A stretch of DNA of 40,180 nt from an uncultured Clostridia bacterium. Its GTDB lineage: Bacteria > Bacillota > Clostridia > Christensenellales > Borkfalkiaceae. The position numbers were made by a program, and so were the translations under genes. Below are positions 1-7,701 of the stretch, one piece after another. The stretch covers positions 1 through 40,180 of the forward strand of contig CALVMP010000007.1 of assembly GCA_944346655.1 (NCBI GenBank), in the 5' to 3' direction. The first letter of the stretch is position 1. Every line of letters starts with the position of its first letter. Below the pieces are notes generated by a model that saw only the letters and a program-made list of their open reading frames with translations, was not told where the DNA came from and did not search any database.

Positions 1-51
1 TCGATGAGCTGTGCGCCCTTTGCGCGTTTATATATCGTCTCGTCCAAATAA

Positions 52-966
52 ACATTCTCTTTTTCGGGCTCCGCGGCTTTAAAGGTCGTTTACGGCATCG
101 ATTGCGAGCGTAAAGCCGTTGCCCGCAACATAGAATTTTTGCAGAGAGCGGGTTATGATATTGTGTCTGACGGTGCCGGTTGCTACCTTGCCGGGCGCAA
201 GTTTGAAAAGGGAGAGCTGCGCCTTCTGATAGATTCCGTGCTTGCAAACCGCAATATATGCAAGCCGCACACAAAGGAACTTGTTACCAAGCTCGCTGCC
301 GAGGGCGGAAAATATTTCAAAAACTACGCCCGCCATGTCGTCAACCTCGACGACTGGCAGAAGGACGAGCGCCGCGATTATTTTTACAATATAGAGCTTT
401 TGTGCGAGGCGATAGAAAAGAGCGTAAAAGTAAAGTTTATCTATAATGTATTCGGTGCGGATAAAAAACTTCACCCCAAGCGCGAGGAGCCGTCGCTTAT
501 AAGTCCCTATCAGCTCTTTTTAAAGAACGGACATTATTATCTTGCCTGCAATTACGATAAATACAACAACCTTTCATATTGCCGCGTGGACAGAATTACC
601 GATATTGTCCTCACCGAGGAGGCGGCAAAGCCATGTACGCAAGTTGAGGGGTGCGAAAACGGCCTAAACCTGGGCAATATGACCAACAGACTGCCGTATC
701 TTTATGAAGATAAGCCTGAACGTATAGAGTTTGTAACGGCGAACGGCGCCGAAAATATGATAAATTACGTCCTTGACTGGTTCGGCGGCGACGTGCAGAT
801 AAGTGATATAGGCGACGGGAACTATAAGTTTTCGCTTGTTGCAAGTCCGCGCGCCATGCGGTTCTGGATACTGCAGTTCGGGCGATATGTAAAGGTGCTT
901 TCGCCGCAGTCGCTCGTAAATAAAATCAAGGAGGATGTCACCTGCATGGGTGCACTGTATGAATAA
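52..966 (+). CDS. WYL-domain transcriptional regulator, 5' end missing
   Basis: This reads as a WYL-family regulator, a DNA-binding protein whose C-terminal part is thought to sense a ligand such as a nucleic acid or nucleotide. The segment YGIDCERKAVARNIEFLQ (about positions 97-150) matches the end of the N-terminal winged helix of such proteins, and SPYQLFLKNGHYYLAC in the middle is the core of the WYL domain. The C-terminal part resembles the WCX extension. The frame is open only back to a stop at 49-51, and no ATG or GTG start follows it; a TTG at 139 exists but lies after conserved HTH residues. About 30 N-terminal residues are therefore missing, through truncation, a frameshift or a contig-edge artefact. 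It overlaps the next gene by a few bases, so the two are probably cotranscribed. The family call is fairly sure; the start is not. Confidence 0.7.
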   Translation, partial: TFSFSGSAALKVVYGIDCERKAVARNIEFLQRAGYDIVSDGAGCYLAGRKFEKGELRLLIDSVLANRNICKPHTKELVTKLAAEGGKYFKNYARHVVNLDDWQKDERRDYFYNIELLCEAIEKSVKVKFIYNVFGADKKLHPKREEPSLISPYQLFLKNGHYYLACNYDKYNNLSYCRVDRITDIVLTEEAAKPCTQVEGCENGLNLGNMTNRLPYLYEDKPERIEFVTANGAENMINYVLDWFGGDVQISDIGDGNYKFSLVASPRAMRFWILQFGRYVKVLSPQSLVNKIKEDVTCMGALYE

Positions 967-1660
967 GAATTTTATCGTGGTTGCGCTGGAAATTTCTGAC
1001 CCGTTCACCGATAGCAGACCGCCCGACCTTAATAAGGATCTCCCTATAGAGCTTGCCGCAGTAAAGGTAAAAGACGGGCGCATTTGCGACACGTTTTCGT
1101 CTTTCATAGGCGGCGAGGGGGACGATAGTCGGGGCATATTCCTGGACGAATGGGTTACGGCTCGCACGGGCATCACTGATTTTCACCTTCTGAATGCGCC
1201 GGTTGCACCACGAGTATTTGCTTCGTTTAAGGCGTTTGTCGGCGATAATAAAATTATCGTGCGCAACGTTGCCGACCGCAGGGCGTTACTCGGGTTTATG
1301 ATTAAGTACTGCGGCGTGGTAAACAACGAGGTTGTCCGCATATATGATTGCGCCCTTTCATGCGGTAATACTGATCATGTTCCTGCAATAAGCGGGGAAA
1401 AGTATTTTTCACTGCCCGAAGATAAAAGGATTATGGTTGTGGGCAGGTCGGCAAACGGCTGGAGTATGCCAAAATACAGTCAAACCGACTGTGAGGGCAA
1501 ATGGTTTCCTTACGGATTGAGATGGGTTTACGAAAGCGGGAACTTCTGCGCCGATGAGTCGGACCATAAGCCGTCGGTAACTCATTCAAAGTTTTGGCAG
1601 TTTATAAGATATAAACTTGTAGACGAGGGCTTTGACAAGGCTTATTTTCCGACTACATAG
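959..1660 (+). CDS. Exonuclease-fold protein, N-terminal part of a frameshifted gene
   Basis: The first about 130 residues look like a DnaQ/RNase T (DEDDh) exonuclease fold: FIVVALEIS at the N-terminus, PIELAAVKVKDGRI as the second strand and a third block around IIVRNVADRRAL. The first catalytic aspartate of the usual DxE motif is replaced by alanine (ALE), so activity is doubtful. The later part (VVGRSANGW, then KWFPYGLRWVY) resembles a uracil-DNA-glycosylase-like domain, but I am unsure. The frame ends at TAG 1658-1660 while homologous-looking sequence continues in the next frame (see 1660-1977). The start is ambiguous: AAGGAGG at 928-934 abuts ATG 935; GTG 950 and ATG 959 are in the same frame, and I chose ATG 959 because the fold begins there. 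It overlaps the WYL gene. Confidence 0.55.
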   Translation: MNKNFIVVALEISDPFTDSRPPDLNKDLPIELAAVKVKDGRICDTFSSFIGGEGDDSRGIFLDEWVTARTGITDFHLLNAPVAPRVFASFKAFVGDNKIIVRNVADRRALLGFMIKYCGVVNNEVVRIYDCALSCGNTDHVPAISGEKYFSLPEDKRIMVVGRSANGWSMPKYSQTDCEGKWFPYGLRWVYESGNFCADESDHKPSVTHSKFWQFIRYKLVDEGFDKAYFPTT

Positions 1661-1977
1661 TGTGGAGCAAACTCTATAAAATTTCTCCCGAAAGCGACAG
1701 CAACCCAAACGATGAAATCTGCGAAAAAACTTATGGTTTAATGGACGAAATTTTATGCGAAGAGCTGAAGTTTTACAAACCCCGAAAGGTGTGGTTTATA
1801 ACAGAGCCGTATAAAAAAATTTTTGGCGATAGGATGTTTTGGAAGTATGAAAATGGTACCACATTCAAAAATACGCGCAACCATATCAAGGACAATAAAA
1901 TAGAGGCAAAACTCTTTTCAAGACCCGAACGCCGCAAATTTGATGATATAATAAAAAATGCGGAATGGATTAAATGA
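1660..1977 (+). CDS. C-terminal continuation of the frameshifted exonuclease/glycosylase-like gene
   Basis: The frame opens at GTG 1660 one base before the upstream stop ends. Read back a few codons it gives DYIVWSKLYKIS, which looks like the middle of a folded domain rather than an N-terminus. There is no independent ribosome binding site. Inserting one base near the TATTTTCC run at about 1643-1650 would join both parts into one protein of roughly 340 residues. It contains KPRKVWFITEPYKKIFG and ends with a basic segment. I read it as the C-terminal half of a uracil-DNA-glycosylase-like domain, with low certainty about the family and good certainty that the two parts belong together. Confidence 0.5.
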   Translation: MWSKLYKISPESDSNPNDEICEKTYGLMDEILCEELKFYKPRKVWFITEPYKKIFGDRMFWKYENGTTFKNTRNHIKDNKIEAKLFSRPERRKFDDIIKNAEWIK

Positions 1978-2035
1978 TTTAAGATATTTTTAGGGTGATG
2001 CGTGTTAAAAATATAAATTATCTGTAGTCAAACGC

Positions 2036-2076
2036 TTGACATAGCTAAATAACAGTGTTATAATAACAATGTTATT
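2036..2076 (+). promoter_or_regulatory. Promoter and double operator of the TetR gene
   Basis: TTGACA (2036-2041) and TATAAT (2059-2064) are separated by exactly 17 bases. Two copies of the dyad ATAACA-n-TGTTAT cover the -10 box: 2049-2061 and 2063-2075, with centres 14 bases apart. Their position fits autorepression by the TetR protein encoded directly downstream; this is inferred. Confidence 0.85.
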
Positions 2077-2098
2077 TAAAGATTGCGGAGTGGAGTAA

Positions 2099-2722
2099 GT
2101 GAAGATAAAGGACGAGAGCATAAACGAAAAGTTGCTCGCCTGTGCCAAGGCGGAGTTTATGGAGAAAGGCTTCGCAGAAAGTTCTATGCGCACCATTGCC
2201 GAGCGCGCGGGAGTAACGACGGGTATGCTATACAGCCGCTTTGCCGACAAGGACGAGATGTTTTCCTGCCTTGTAAAGGAGGGCGCGGAAAAGCTGTACA
2301 CATATTTTTCCAACGTGCAGGAGGACTTCGCCGCCTACCCTGCCGAGCGGCAGAAGGGGGAGATGCACACCTACACCTCGGGCAAGATGCGCGTGATGAT
2401 GGACATAATTTACGACTATTTCGATAGTTTCAAGCTCATTGTCTGCCACAGCGCGGGTTCGAGCTATGAGCACTACATCGACCGCATGATAGAGTACGAA
2501 ACGGACAGCACCGAAAGATTTATGCGCGTTCTCCGCGAAAGCGGTGCACCCGTCAAGACGGTCAGGCGCGACATAAACCACATGCTTGCCAGCGCGCTCT
2601 TCAACGGCGTGTTCGAGGTGGTTGCGCATGACTTTCCCAAGGAGGACGCGCTCGAATATGTTGAGGCCGTCTGTGAATTTTTCTATGCCGGCTGGGATAG
2701 GTTGATGGGAATTTCACGTTAA
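2099..2722 (+). CDS. TetR/AcrR-family transcriptional repressor
   Basis: A 207-residue TetR-family protein. The N-terminal HTH covers about residues 10-55: SMRTIAERAGVTTGMLYSRF is the typical helix-turn-helix, followed by the usual KDEMF. The remaining helical part would bind a ligand and dimerise. The start is GTG 2099, with GGAG 3 to 8 bases upstream; no better start exists. The perfect promoter and twin dyads just upstream suggest strong autorepression. The next genes on the same strand are an ABC pair beginning 347 bases later, so it may control them, but its dyad is not repeated in front of them; those genes carry another palindrome instead. Confidence 0.9.
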   Translation: MKIKDESINEKLLACAKAEFMEKGFAESSMRTIAERAGVTTGMLYSRFADKDEMFSCLVKEGAEKLYTYFSNVQEDFAAYPAERQKGEMHTYTSGKMRVMMDIIYDYFDSFKLIVCHSAGSSYEHYIDRMIEYETDSTERFMRVLRESGAPVKTVRRDINHMLASALFNGVFEVVAHDFPKEDALEYVEAVCEFFYAGWDRLMGISR

Positions 2723-2963
2723 CGCAAATCCCGCCTTGGGGCGGCTTGCGATTTGCCGTTATTTGAGGGCGTTGCCCTCGTGGGCGCAATCTTATTTAGC
2801 GCTACATTTATATAATTGCGCCCACTTCACCTACTGAGGCGCAAGGATGCGCAAATTGAGTTGCGCTGCGCAAAAGCGTGGTTTTGCTTGCGCCGTAATT
2901 TAATAGATAACCTTATTTTAATAAAAATACAGGGGCGACTTGCCCCACTTTTTAAGGATAATA

Positions 2964-2979
2964 GTTCGCATAAGCGAAC
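2964..2979. promoter_or_regulatory. GTTCGC-N4-GCGAAC operator, copy 1
   Basis: Perfect inverted repeat GTTCGC-ATAA-GCGAAC upstream of the first ABC pair. The same palindrome occurs at 3028, 6649, 6682, 8516 and, with one mismatch, 8549, always upstream of genes of this locus. The proposed ligand is the DtxR-family regulator at 8028 (inference). Confidence 0.8.
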
Positions 2980-3027
2980 CAAATGGGTGCGGCATTTGAA
3001 ATGTCGGGCTATAAATTTTGTCAATAA

Positions 3028-3043
3028 GTTCGCATAAGCGAAC
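3028..3043. promoter_or_regulatory. GTTCGC-N4-GCGAAC operator, copy 2
   Basis: Second perfect copy, extended by one base on each side to AGTTCGC/GCGAACT (3027-3044), 64 bases after copy 1 and 25 bases before the start codon at 3069. Its position just upstream of the ribosome site suggests it blocks transcription initiation or elongation of the ABC genes. Confidence 0.8.
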
Positions 3044-3068
3044 TATAAATATAGAAAGGAGAATTTTT

Positions 3069-4853
3069 ATGTCAAAAGGCAGAAAAAGGAGGGGCAACCT
3101 CTCCGTGTTGACGGGTTATGCCGCGCGGCACAGGGTTTTGACCTATCTTTCGTGGGTGTTCTCTGGAATAAGCGCCATGCTTGCGCTTGCGCCGTTCATC
3201 TTTGTGTGGCTCATCGTCCGCGACGTAATAGAGGCGGACGGTAATTTTTCACAGGTTTCGCATCTTGCATTCTACGGCTGGATGGCGGTGGGCAGTGCGC
3301 TGCTTTCAATGCTCATTTACTTTGGCGGGCTCATGTGTTCGCACGTTGCCGCATTCCGCGTGGCGAGCAATATGAGAAAGCGCACAATGCGCCATATCGC
3401 CTCTCTCCCCGTGGGGTTCATGAGCGAACTTGGCAGCGGCAGGGTGAGGCGCATTGTAAATGAAAGCAGCGGTGCAACCGAAACCTACCTTGCGCACCAG
3501 CTGCCCGACATGGTGGGCGCGTTTGCAACGCCCGTCGGTATGCTCGTGTTGCTGCTTGTATTCGACTGGCGGCTGGGACTTTTAAGCCTCATTCCCACCG
3601 CATTGGGCTTTATAATAATGAGCAAAATGACGGGCAAGGACATGGCTCAAAAGATGAAGGAGTACCAGAACTCGCTCGAGGACATGAACAACGAGGCGGT
3701 AGAATATGTGCGCGGCGTGCCCGTAGTAAAGACGTTCGGACAGACGGTGTTCTCCTTCAAGCGTTTCAAGGGTTCGATAGACAGTTACAGCAAGTGGGTA
3801 ATCGCCTACACAAAGAGTCTCGTGTGGCCAATGGTCGCCTTCACCACGGCGATAAACTGCGTGTTTGTGCCCCTCATCATTGCGGCGCTGTGCTTTACGG
3901 CGGGTGGGGTGGAACCGCAGTTTTTGCTCAACCTCATATTCTACATAATCTTCACGCCCATAATTTCAGTGACGCTGATGAAGGTCATGTTCATGAGCGA
4001 AAACAACATGATAGTCGGCGACGCGATAGCGCGCATAGACGGGCTGCTCTCCATAAAGCCCCTGCCTGGAACGGCTACGCCGCAGGAACCGCGCGATAAT
4101 TCCATTGAGTTTGAAAAAGTCGCCTTTGCCTATGACGGAGCCGGGCGCAACGCCATAGACGGCATATCGTTTAAGGTGGAGGCGGGGCAGACTGTAGCGC
4201 TCGTCGGTCCCTCGGGAGGAGGAAAGACGACGGCGGCGGGACTTGTCGCCCGCTTCTGGGACGCGCAGAAGGGCGCTGTAAAGGTAGGCGGCGTGAATGT
4301 AAACTACATTGCAAAACAAAAGCTCAATGACACCGTAGCTTATGTATTTCAGGATAGCAGGCTGTTAAAGACTTCTATCTTTGAAAACGTGCGCATGGGC
4401 AGACCGGGCGCCACGCGGGCGGAGGTGCTTGTCGCCCTGCACAACGCGCAATGCGACGACATTATTTCAAAGTTCCCGAACGGCATTGACACGGTGATAG
4501 GCTCAAAGGGCGTATATCTCTCGGGCGGAGAGCAGCAGCGCATAGCAATCGCCCGCGTAATGCTCAAAGACGCACCAATAATCGTTTTGGACGAGGCGAC
4601 GGCATTCGCCGACCCCGAAAACGAGTCTGCCGTTCAGCGCGCATTTGAAAGGCTTGCGGAGGGCAAAACGGTGGTGATGATAGCGCACAGGCTTACCACC
4701 GTGCAAAATGCCGATTGCATATACGTTTTAAAGGACGGCAAGATTGCCGAGAGCGGCACGCATAGAGAGCTTATGCAAAGGCGCGGGCTCTACAATGAAA
4801 TGTATAATGAATATCGCAGTTCAATCAGCTGGAAAGTTGGAGGTAAGTCATGA
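3069..4853 (+). CDS. ABC transporter, fused permease-ATPase, first subunit (YbtP/IrtA-like)
   Basis: A 594-residue half transporter of the type IV (exporter) fold: about six membrane segments in residues 1-310, then an ATPase domain. Visible motifs: Walker A GPSGGGKT at about 380, Q-loop VFQDSRLL, signature LSGGEQQR at about 484, Walker B IIVLDEA at about 504-510 and the H-loop IAHRL. The phrase ARFWD after Walker A is one I associate with the siderophore-importing YbtPQ/IrtAB group, so iron-siderophore or haem uptake is the likely role (inference). Start: ATG 3069 follows AAAGGAG; an in-frame TTG at 3018 lies inside the operator and was rejected. The D-loop region reads ATAFAD rather than ATASLD, suggesting a degenerate site in the heterodimer. 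It overlaps the next subunit by ATGA. Confidence 0.85.
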   Translation: MSKGRKRRGNLSVLTGYAARHRVLTYLSWVFSGISAMLALAPFIFVWLIVRDVIEADGNFSQVSHLAFYGWMAVGSALLSMLIYFGGLMCSHVAAFRVASNMRKRTMRHIASLPVGFMSELGSGRVRRIVNESSGATETYLAHQLPDMVGAFATPVGMLVLLLVFDWRLGLLSLIPTALGFIIMSKMTGKDMAQKMKEYQNSLEDMNNEAVEYVRGVPVVKTFGQTVFSFKRFKGSIDSYSKWVIAYTKSLVWPMVAFTTAINCVFVPLIIAALCFTAGGVEPQFLLNLIFYIIFTPIISVTLMKVMFMSENNMIVGDAIARIDGLLSIKPLPGTATPQEPRDNSIEFEKVAFAYDGAGRNAIDGISFKVEAGQTVALVGPSGGGKTTAAGLVARFWDAQKGAVKVGGVNVNYIAKQKLNDTVAYVFQDSRLLKTSIFENVRMGRPGATRAEVLVALHNAQCDDIISKFPNGIDTVIGSKGVYLSGGEQQRIAIARVMLKDAPIIVLDEATAFADPENESAVQRAFERLAEGKTVVMIAHRLTTVQNADCIYVLKDGKIAESGTHRELMQRRGLYNEMYNEYRSSISWKVGGKS

Positions 4854-6580
4854 TAAATTATTTAATGAAGAAGTACGCCCTGTCGCGGCAGGGCGCAAAG
4901 GATTTAATAATCGCCACCATTTCGTGCGTGGTGCACAATTTAATGCTCATACTGCCCGTAAGCCTTCTGTATCTGCTCGTCTCAGACTTAATGGCGGGCG
5001 GCGTTCCGCAGGGCAGGCTGTGGATATATACCGTCGGCATGATAGCGGGGGTGCTTTTAATAATGTTCTCTTATCGCTGGGTGTACGGCACGACCTACTT
5101 TGCAACCTACAAGGAGAGCGCTGTAAGGAGAGTTTCACTTGCAGAAAAGCTAAGAAAACTACCCCTGTCGTTCTTCGGCAAGAAAGATTTGTCCGACCTC
5201 ACCACGACCATTATGGGCGACTGCACCACGCTCGAGCAGGCGTTCTCGCACTGGATACCCGAGTTCTTCGGCTCTATGATCTCCACCTGCATAATCGCCG
5301 TGTGCCTGTTCATATTCGACTGGCGGCTTGCGCTTGCCGCGCTGTGGGTGCTGCCCATATCGCTTGCAATCGTCGCCTTTTCGGGCAGGGTGCAGAACTA
5401 CTTTTCGCGCAGACAGGCAGAGGCAAAATTAGAGGTTGCCGACGGCATTCAGGAGTGCCTCGAGAGCATGCGCGACTTGAAGTCCAACAATGCCGAGGGC
5501 AAATACCTCGACGGTCTGGATAAAAAGATAGATAAAATGGAGGGCAGAATGATCAAGGCGGAGCTCGGGCTCGCCATGTTCGTGGTGCCCGCAAGTATGC
5601 TGTTAAAGCTGGGCATAGGCACGGTCGCCCTCGTCGGCGGCATACTTCTCGCCCAAAATTTGCTGTCCGTTCTCACCTTCTTTATGTATCTTTTGGTCGT
5701 GTCCCGCCTGTATGACCCGCTCGGTTCGTCGCTGCAAAATTTAGCGGCGATAATCTCCACCAATATCCCCATAGAGCGCATGAACGAGATAGAAAATTAC
5801 CCCGTCCAGCCGGGCACCGCGGAACTCAAGACGAACGGATATGATATTGTGTTCAACAATGTTTCATTCGCATATACTACGGGGGAAACGGTCTTAAACG
5901 GCGTGTCGTTCACGGCAAAACAGGGCGAAGTTACCGCCCTCATCGGTCCTTCGGGAGGCGGCAAATCTACGGCGGCGCGACTCGCTGCAAGGTTCTGGGA
6001 CGTGAGCGGCGGCAAAATAACTCTTGGCGGCACTGATATAAATACTGTCGACCCCGAAAAATTGCTTTCGGCATACTCCATAGTATTTCAGGAGGTCACT
6101 CTTTTCAACAATACGGTTATGGAAAATATCCGCATCGGCAGGCAGGGCGCAACCGACGGGGAGGTGCTCGCCGCCGCTCGCGAGGCTCAGTGCGACGAGT
6201 TTGTGCAAAAGCTCCCGCAGGGCTACAACACCATGATCGGCGAAAACGGCTCGGCGCTCTCGGGCGGGGAACGGCAACGCATTTCAATCGCCCGCGCCCT
6301 CTTAAAAGACTCGCCCGTAATACTTCTGGACGAAGCGACCGCCTCTTTGGACGCCGAAAACGAAACGCTCATTCAGCGCGCAATTTCCCGCCTTGTAAAG
6401 GGTAAAACGGTGCTTATCATCGCCCACCGCATGCGCACGGTGGAGGGCGCGGATAAACTCGTTTTGTTAAAGGACGGCATGGTTGCCGAACAGGGCACGC
6501 CCGGAGAGCTGTATGCGAAGGGCGGCTTGTACACAAAGATGTGCTATCTTCAGCAGCAGTCGGGCGAATGGAAGTTATAG
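4850..6580 (+). CDS. ABC transporter, fused permease-ATPase, second subunit (YbtQ/IrtB-like)
   Basis: A 576-residue partner of the preceding half transporter, translationally coupled to it through ATGA. Membrane domain about 1-320; ATPase domain with Walker A GPSGGGKST at 366-374, Q-loop IVFQEVTLF, canonical signature LSGGERQR at about 470, Walker B VILLDEATASLD and H-loop IAHRM. This subunit keeps the full consensus motifs, while the partner is slightly degenerate, as in many heterodimeric ABC exporters-type proteins. The ARFWD phrase recurs after Walker A. With the metal-type operators upstream, uptake of an iron chelate is the best guess; export of a peptide or drug cannot be excluded. It ends with TAG, and no clear terminator precedes the next promoter. 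Confidence 0.85.
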   Translation: MINYLMKKYALSRQGAKDLIIATISCVVHNLMLILPVSLLYLLVSDLMAGGVPQGRLWIYTVGMIAGVLLIMFSYRWVYGTTYFATYKESAVRRVSLAEKLRKLPLSFFGKKDLSDLTTTIMGDCTTLEQAFSHWIPEFFGSMISTCIIAVCLFIFDWRLALAALWVLPISLAIVAFSGRVQNYFSRRQAEAKLEVADGIQECLESMRDLKSNNAEGKYLDGLDKKIDKMEGRMIKAELGLAMFVVPASMLLKLGIGTVALVGGILLAQNLLSVLTFFMYLLVVSRLYDPLGSSLQNLAAIISTNIPIERMNEIENYPVQPGTAELKTNGYDIVFNNVSFAYTTGETVLNGVSFTAKQGEVTALIGPSGGGKSTAARLAARFWDVSGGKITLGGTDINTVDPEKLLSAYSIVFQEVTLFNNTVMENIRIGRQGATDGEVLAAAREAQCDEFVQKLPQGYNTMIGENGSALSGGERQRISIARALLKDSPVILLDEATASLDAENETLIQRAISRLVKGKTVLIIAHRMRTVEGADKLVLLKDGMVAEQGTPGELYAKGGLYTKMCYLQQQSGEWKL

Positions 6581-6610
6581 CGGCGTTTGAAAATTTGTGC
6601 CGCCAAACTG

Positions 6611-6698
6611 TTGACAAAAGGTGACTTGATGCGTATAATAATATATAAGTTCGCGTATGCGAACTTATATTAAAAAGAATGGTTCGCATAAGCGAACT
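6611..6698 (+). promoter_or_regulatory. Promoter with paired GTTCGC operators before the DUF3793 gene
   Basis: TTGACA (6611-6616), 17-base spacer, TATAAT (6634-6639). The first operator overlaps the expected transcription start and is a perfect 12-base inverted repeat (arms 6643-6654 and 6659-6670, core GTTCGC-GTAT-GCGAAC 6649-6664). The second perfect core is 6682-6697, exactly 33 bases further on and directly before the ribosome site. The arrangement predicts tight repression. Confidence 0.9.
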
Positions 6699-6715
6699 TA
6701 AAAAGGAGTAAGTAT

Positions 6716-7252
6716 TTGAGCGCGGCGGAGTACACGATAGGCAGGCATTGCGGCATAACCTTTGCAGGGCTAAAACCTGCAAGCCTCGTCAGCATTGAAA
6801 AAGCTGAGAGAGGAGTGCTTGCCCGACTTTCGAAAAAGTTTAAAAATAAGGGGTTCAACTTCGTCGTGCTCGGCGGGTGCCAAAGAAAGCTGATTGTCTA
6901 CGTCTATCATGCTGAGAAGTTGAAAAAAATGCTCTTTTCGCAGCAAGTAAGGAATTTCTTACATTCCCGCGGCTATGAATATGGCAGCGTGGAGGAGGCG
7001 ATAGACCGGCTAAGAGCAAAAATGGAAGGTGATTTCCCGCACGAGATCGGCGTATTTCTCGGCTATCCCCTCTCCGACGTGCGCGGGTTCATTGCAAATC
7101 CCAACGGCTGCATAATGTGCGGCTGCTGGAAGGTGTATTCCAACGTGCAGGAGGCTGCAAAAACATTCGAGCGGTTCAACCGCTGTTCGTCGTGTATATG
7201 CAGGCACATGGACAGGGGAAAGTCACTCACACAGATATTTAATGTAGGATAA
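6716..7252 (+). CDS. DUF3793-family protein
   Basis: A 178-residue soluble protein that I recognise as DUF3793, a family of unknown function found in Clostridia. Characteristic features are HCGITFAGLKPASL near the N-terminus, LGYPLSDVRGFI at about 120 and a C-terminal cysteine cluster (GCIMCGCW, then CSSCICRH) that could bind metal or a cluster. The start is TTG 6716, with AAAAGGAG 7 bases upstream. A flavodoxin gene follows after 23 bases in the same transcription unit. I recall this family often sitting beside flavodoxin and iron-transport genes, and the context here agrees; a role in releasing iron from a taken-up chelate is possible but not shown. Confidence 0.8.
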   Translation: MSAAEYTIGRHCGITFAGLKPASLVSIEKAERGVLARLSKKFKNKGFNFVVLGGCQRKLIVYVYHAEKLKKMLFSQQVRNFLHSRGYEYGSVEEAIDRLRAKMEGDFPHEIGVFLGYPLSDVRGFIANPNGCIMCGCWKVYSNVQEAAKTFERFNRCSSCICRHMDRGKSLTQIFNVG

Positions 7253-7275
7253 AACAAAATTTTCGGAGGTATTTT

Positions 7276-7695
7276 ATGAAAATTTCAATAGTGTATTGGT
7301 CCGGTACGGGCAATACTGAGGCTATGGCAAATGCTGTTGCGGAGGGTGCAAAGAACGCAGGCGCGGAAGTTGAACTTCTGCCCGTTGCAATGGCTGACGA
7401 TGGCGTACTTGCAAGCGATGCAATTCTTCTGGGTTGCCCCGCAATGGGTGCCGAACAGCTTGAGGAGAGCGAGTTTGAACCCTTCTTCTCGTCGATAGAG
7501 GGCAAACTCGGCGGCAAAAAGGTGGGGCTGTTCGGCTCATACGACTGGGGCGACGGCGAATGGATGCGCACCTGGCAGGAGCGCATAGTTACCGCGGGCG
7601 GCAATATGATTTCGGACGGCGTAATCGCAAACAACGCCCCCGACGGCGATGCCCTTTCAGCCTGCAAATCTTTGGGCGAAAGCGCGGCAAAGTGA
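7276..7695 (+). CDS. Flavodoxin
   Basis: A 139-residue short-chain flavodoxin, an FMN-carrying cytoplasmic electron carrier. The phosphate-binding loop is YWSGTGNTEAMA at residues 7-18. Further FMN-loop segments are GCPAMGAEQLEE in the middle and FGSYDWGDGEWM at about 97-108, whose aromatic residues would stack on the flavin. ATG 7276 follows CGGAGG. It lies between DUF3793 and a metal-binding domain protein in a unit under the paired operators. Flavodoxins typically replace ferredoxin under iron limitation and can deliver electrons for ferric reduction or haem opening, so the context supports an iron-starvation role. Confidence 0.92.
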   Translation: MKISIVYWSGTGNTEAMANAVAEGAKNAGAEVELLPVAMADDGVLASDAILLGCPAMGAEQLEESEFEPFFSSIEGKLGGKKVGLFGSYDWGDGEWMRTWQERIVTAGGNMISDGVIANNAPDGDALSACKSLGESAAK

Positions 7696-7701
7696 GGGAG
7701 T

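Larger units (their letters stand above)
2723..3068 (+). other. 346-base intergenic region with hairpins
   Basis: No gene seen. It holds a hairpin with arms GCAAATC (2724-2730) and GATTTGC (2750-2756) enclosing CCGCC/GGCGG, probably ending the tetR transcript although a T run is lacking. A second small stem is GAGGG/CCCTC (2765-2779), and a third is GCGCAA/TTGCGC (2849-2866). The 3' part carries the two operators listed separately. I could not identify a convincing sigma-A promoter for the ABC genes; TTGTCA (3018) and TATAAA (3044) have a 20-base spacer. Confidence 0.6.

Noticed and set aside
1..88. Minus-strand open frame at the left edge
   Set aside because: Protein-like but only 29 codons, no start codon visible and it overlaps the WYL frame; reported only as a possible junction sign.
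1640..1662. Programmed -1 frameshift in the exonuclease-like gene
   Set aside because: No canonical slippery heptamer in the right frame and no clear stimulatory hairpin; a plain deletion is more likely.
3018..3068. TTG 3018 as start of the first ABC gene
   Set aside because: It would put the operator inside the coding region and lacks a ribosome site; ATG 3069 follows AAAGGAG.
4744..5523. 259-codon open frame overlapping both ABC genes
   Set aside because: Basic, low-complexity product typical of a shifted GC-rich frame, lying inside well-supported ABC genes.
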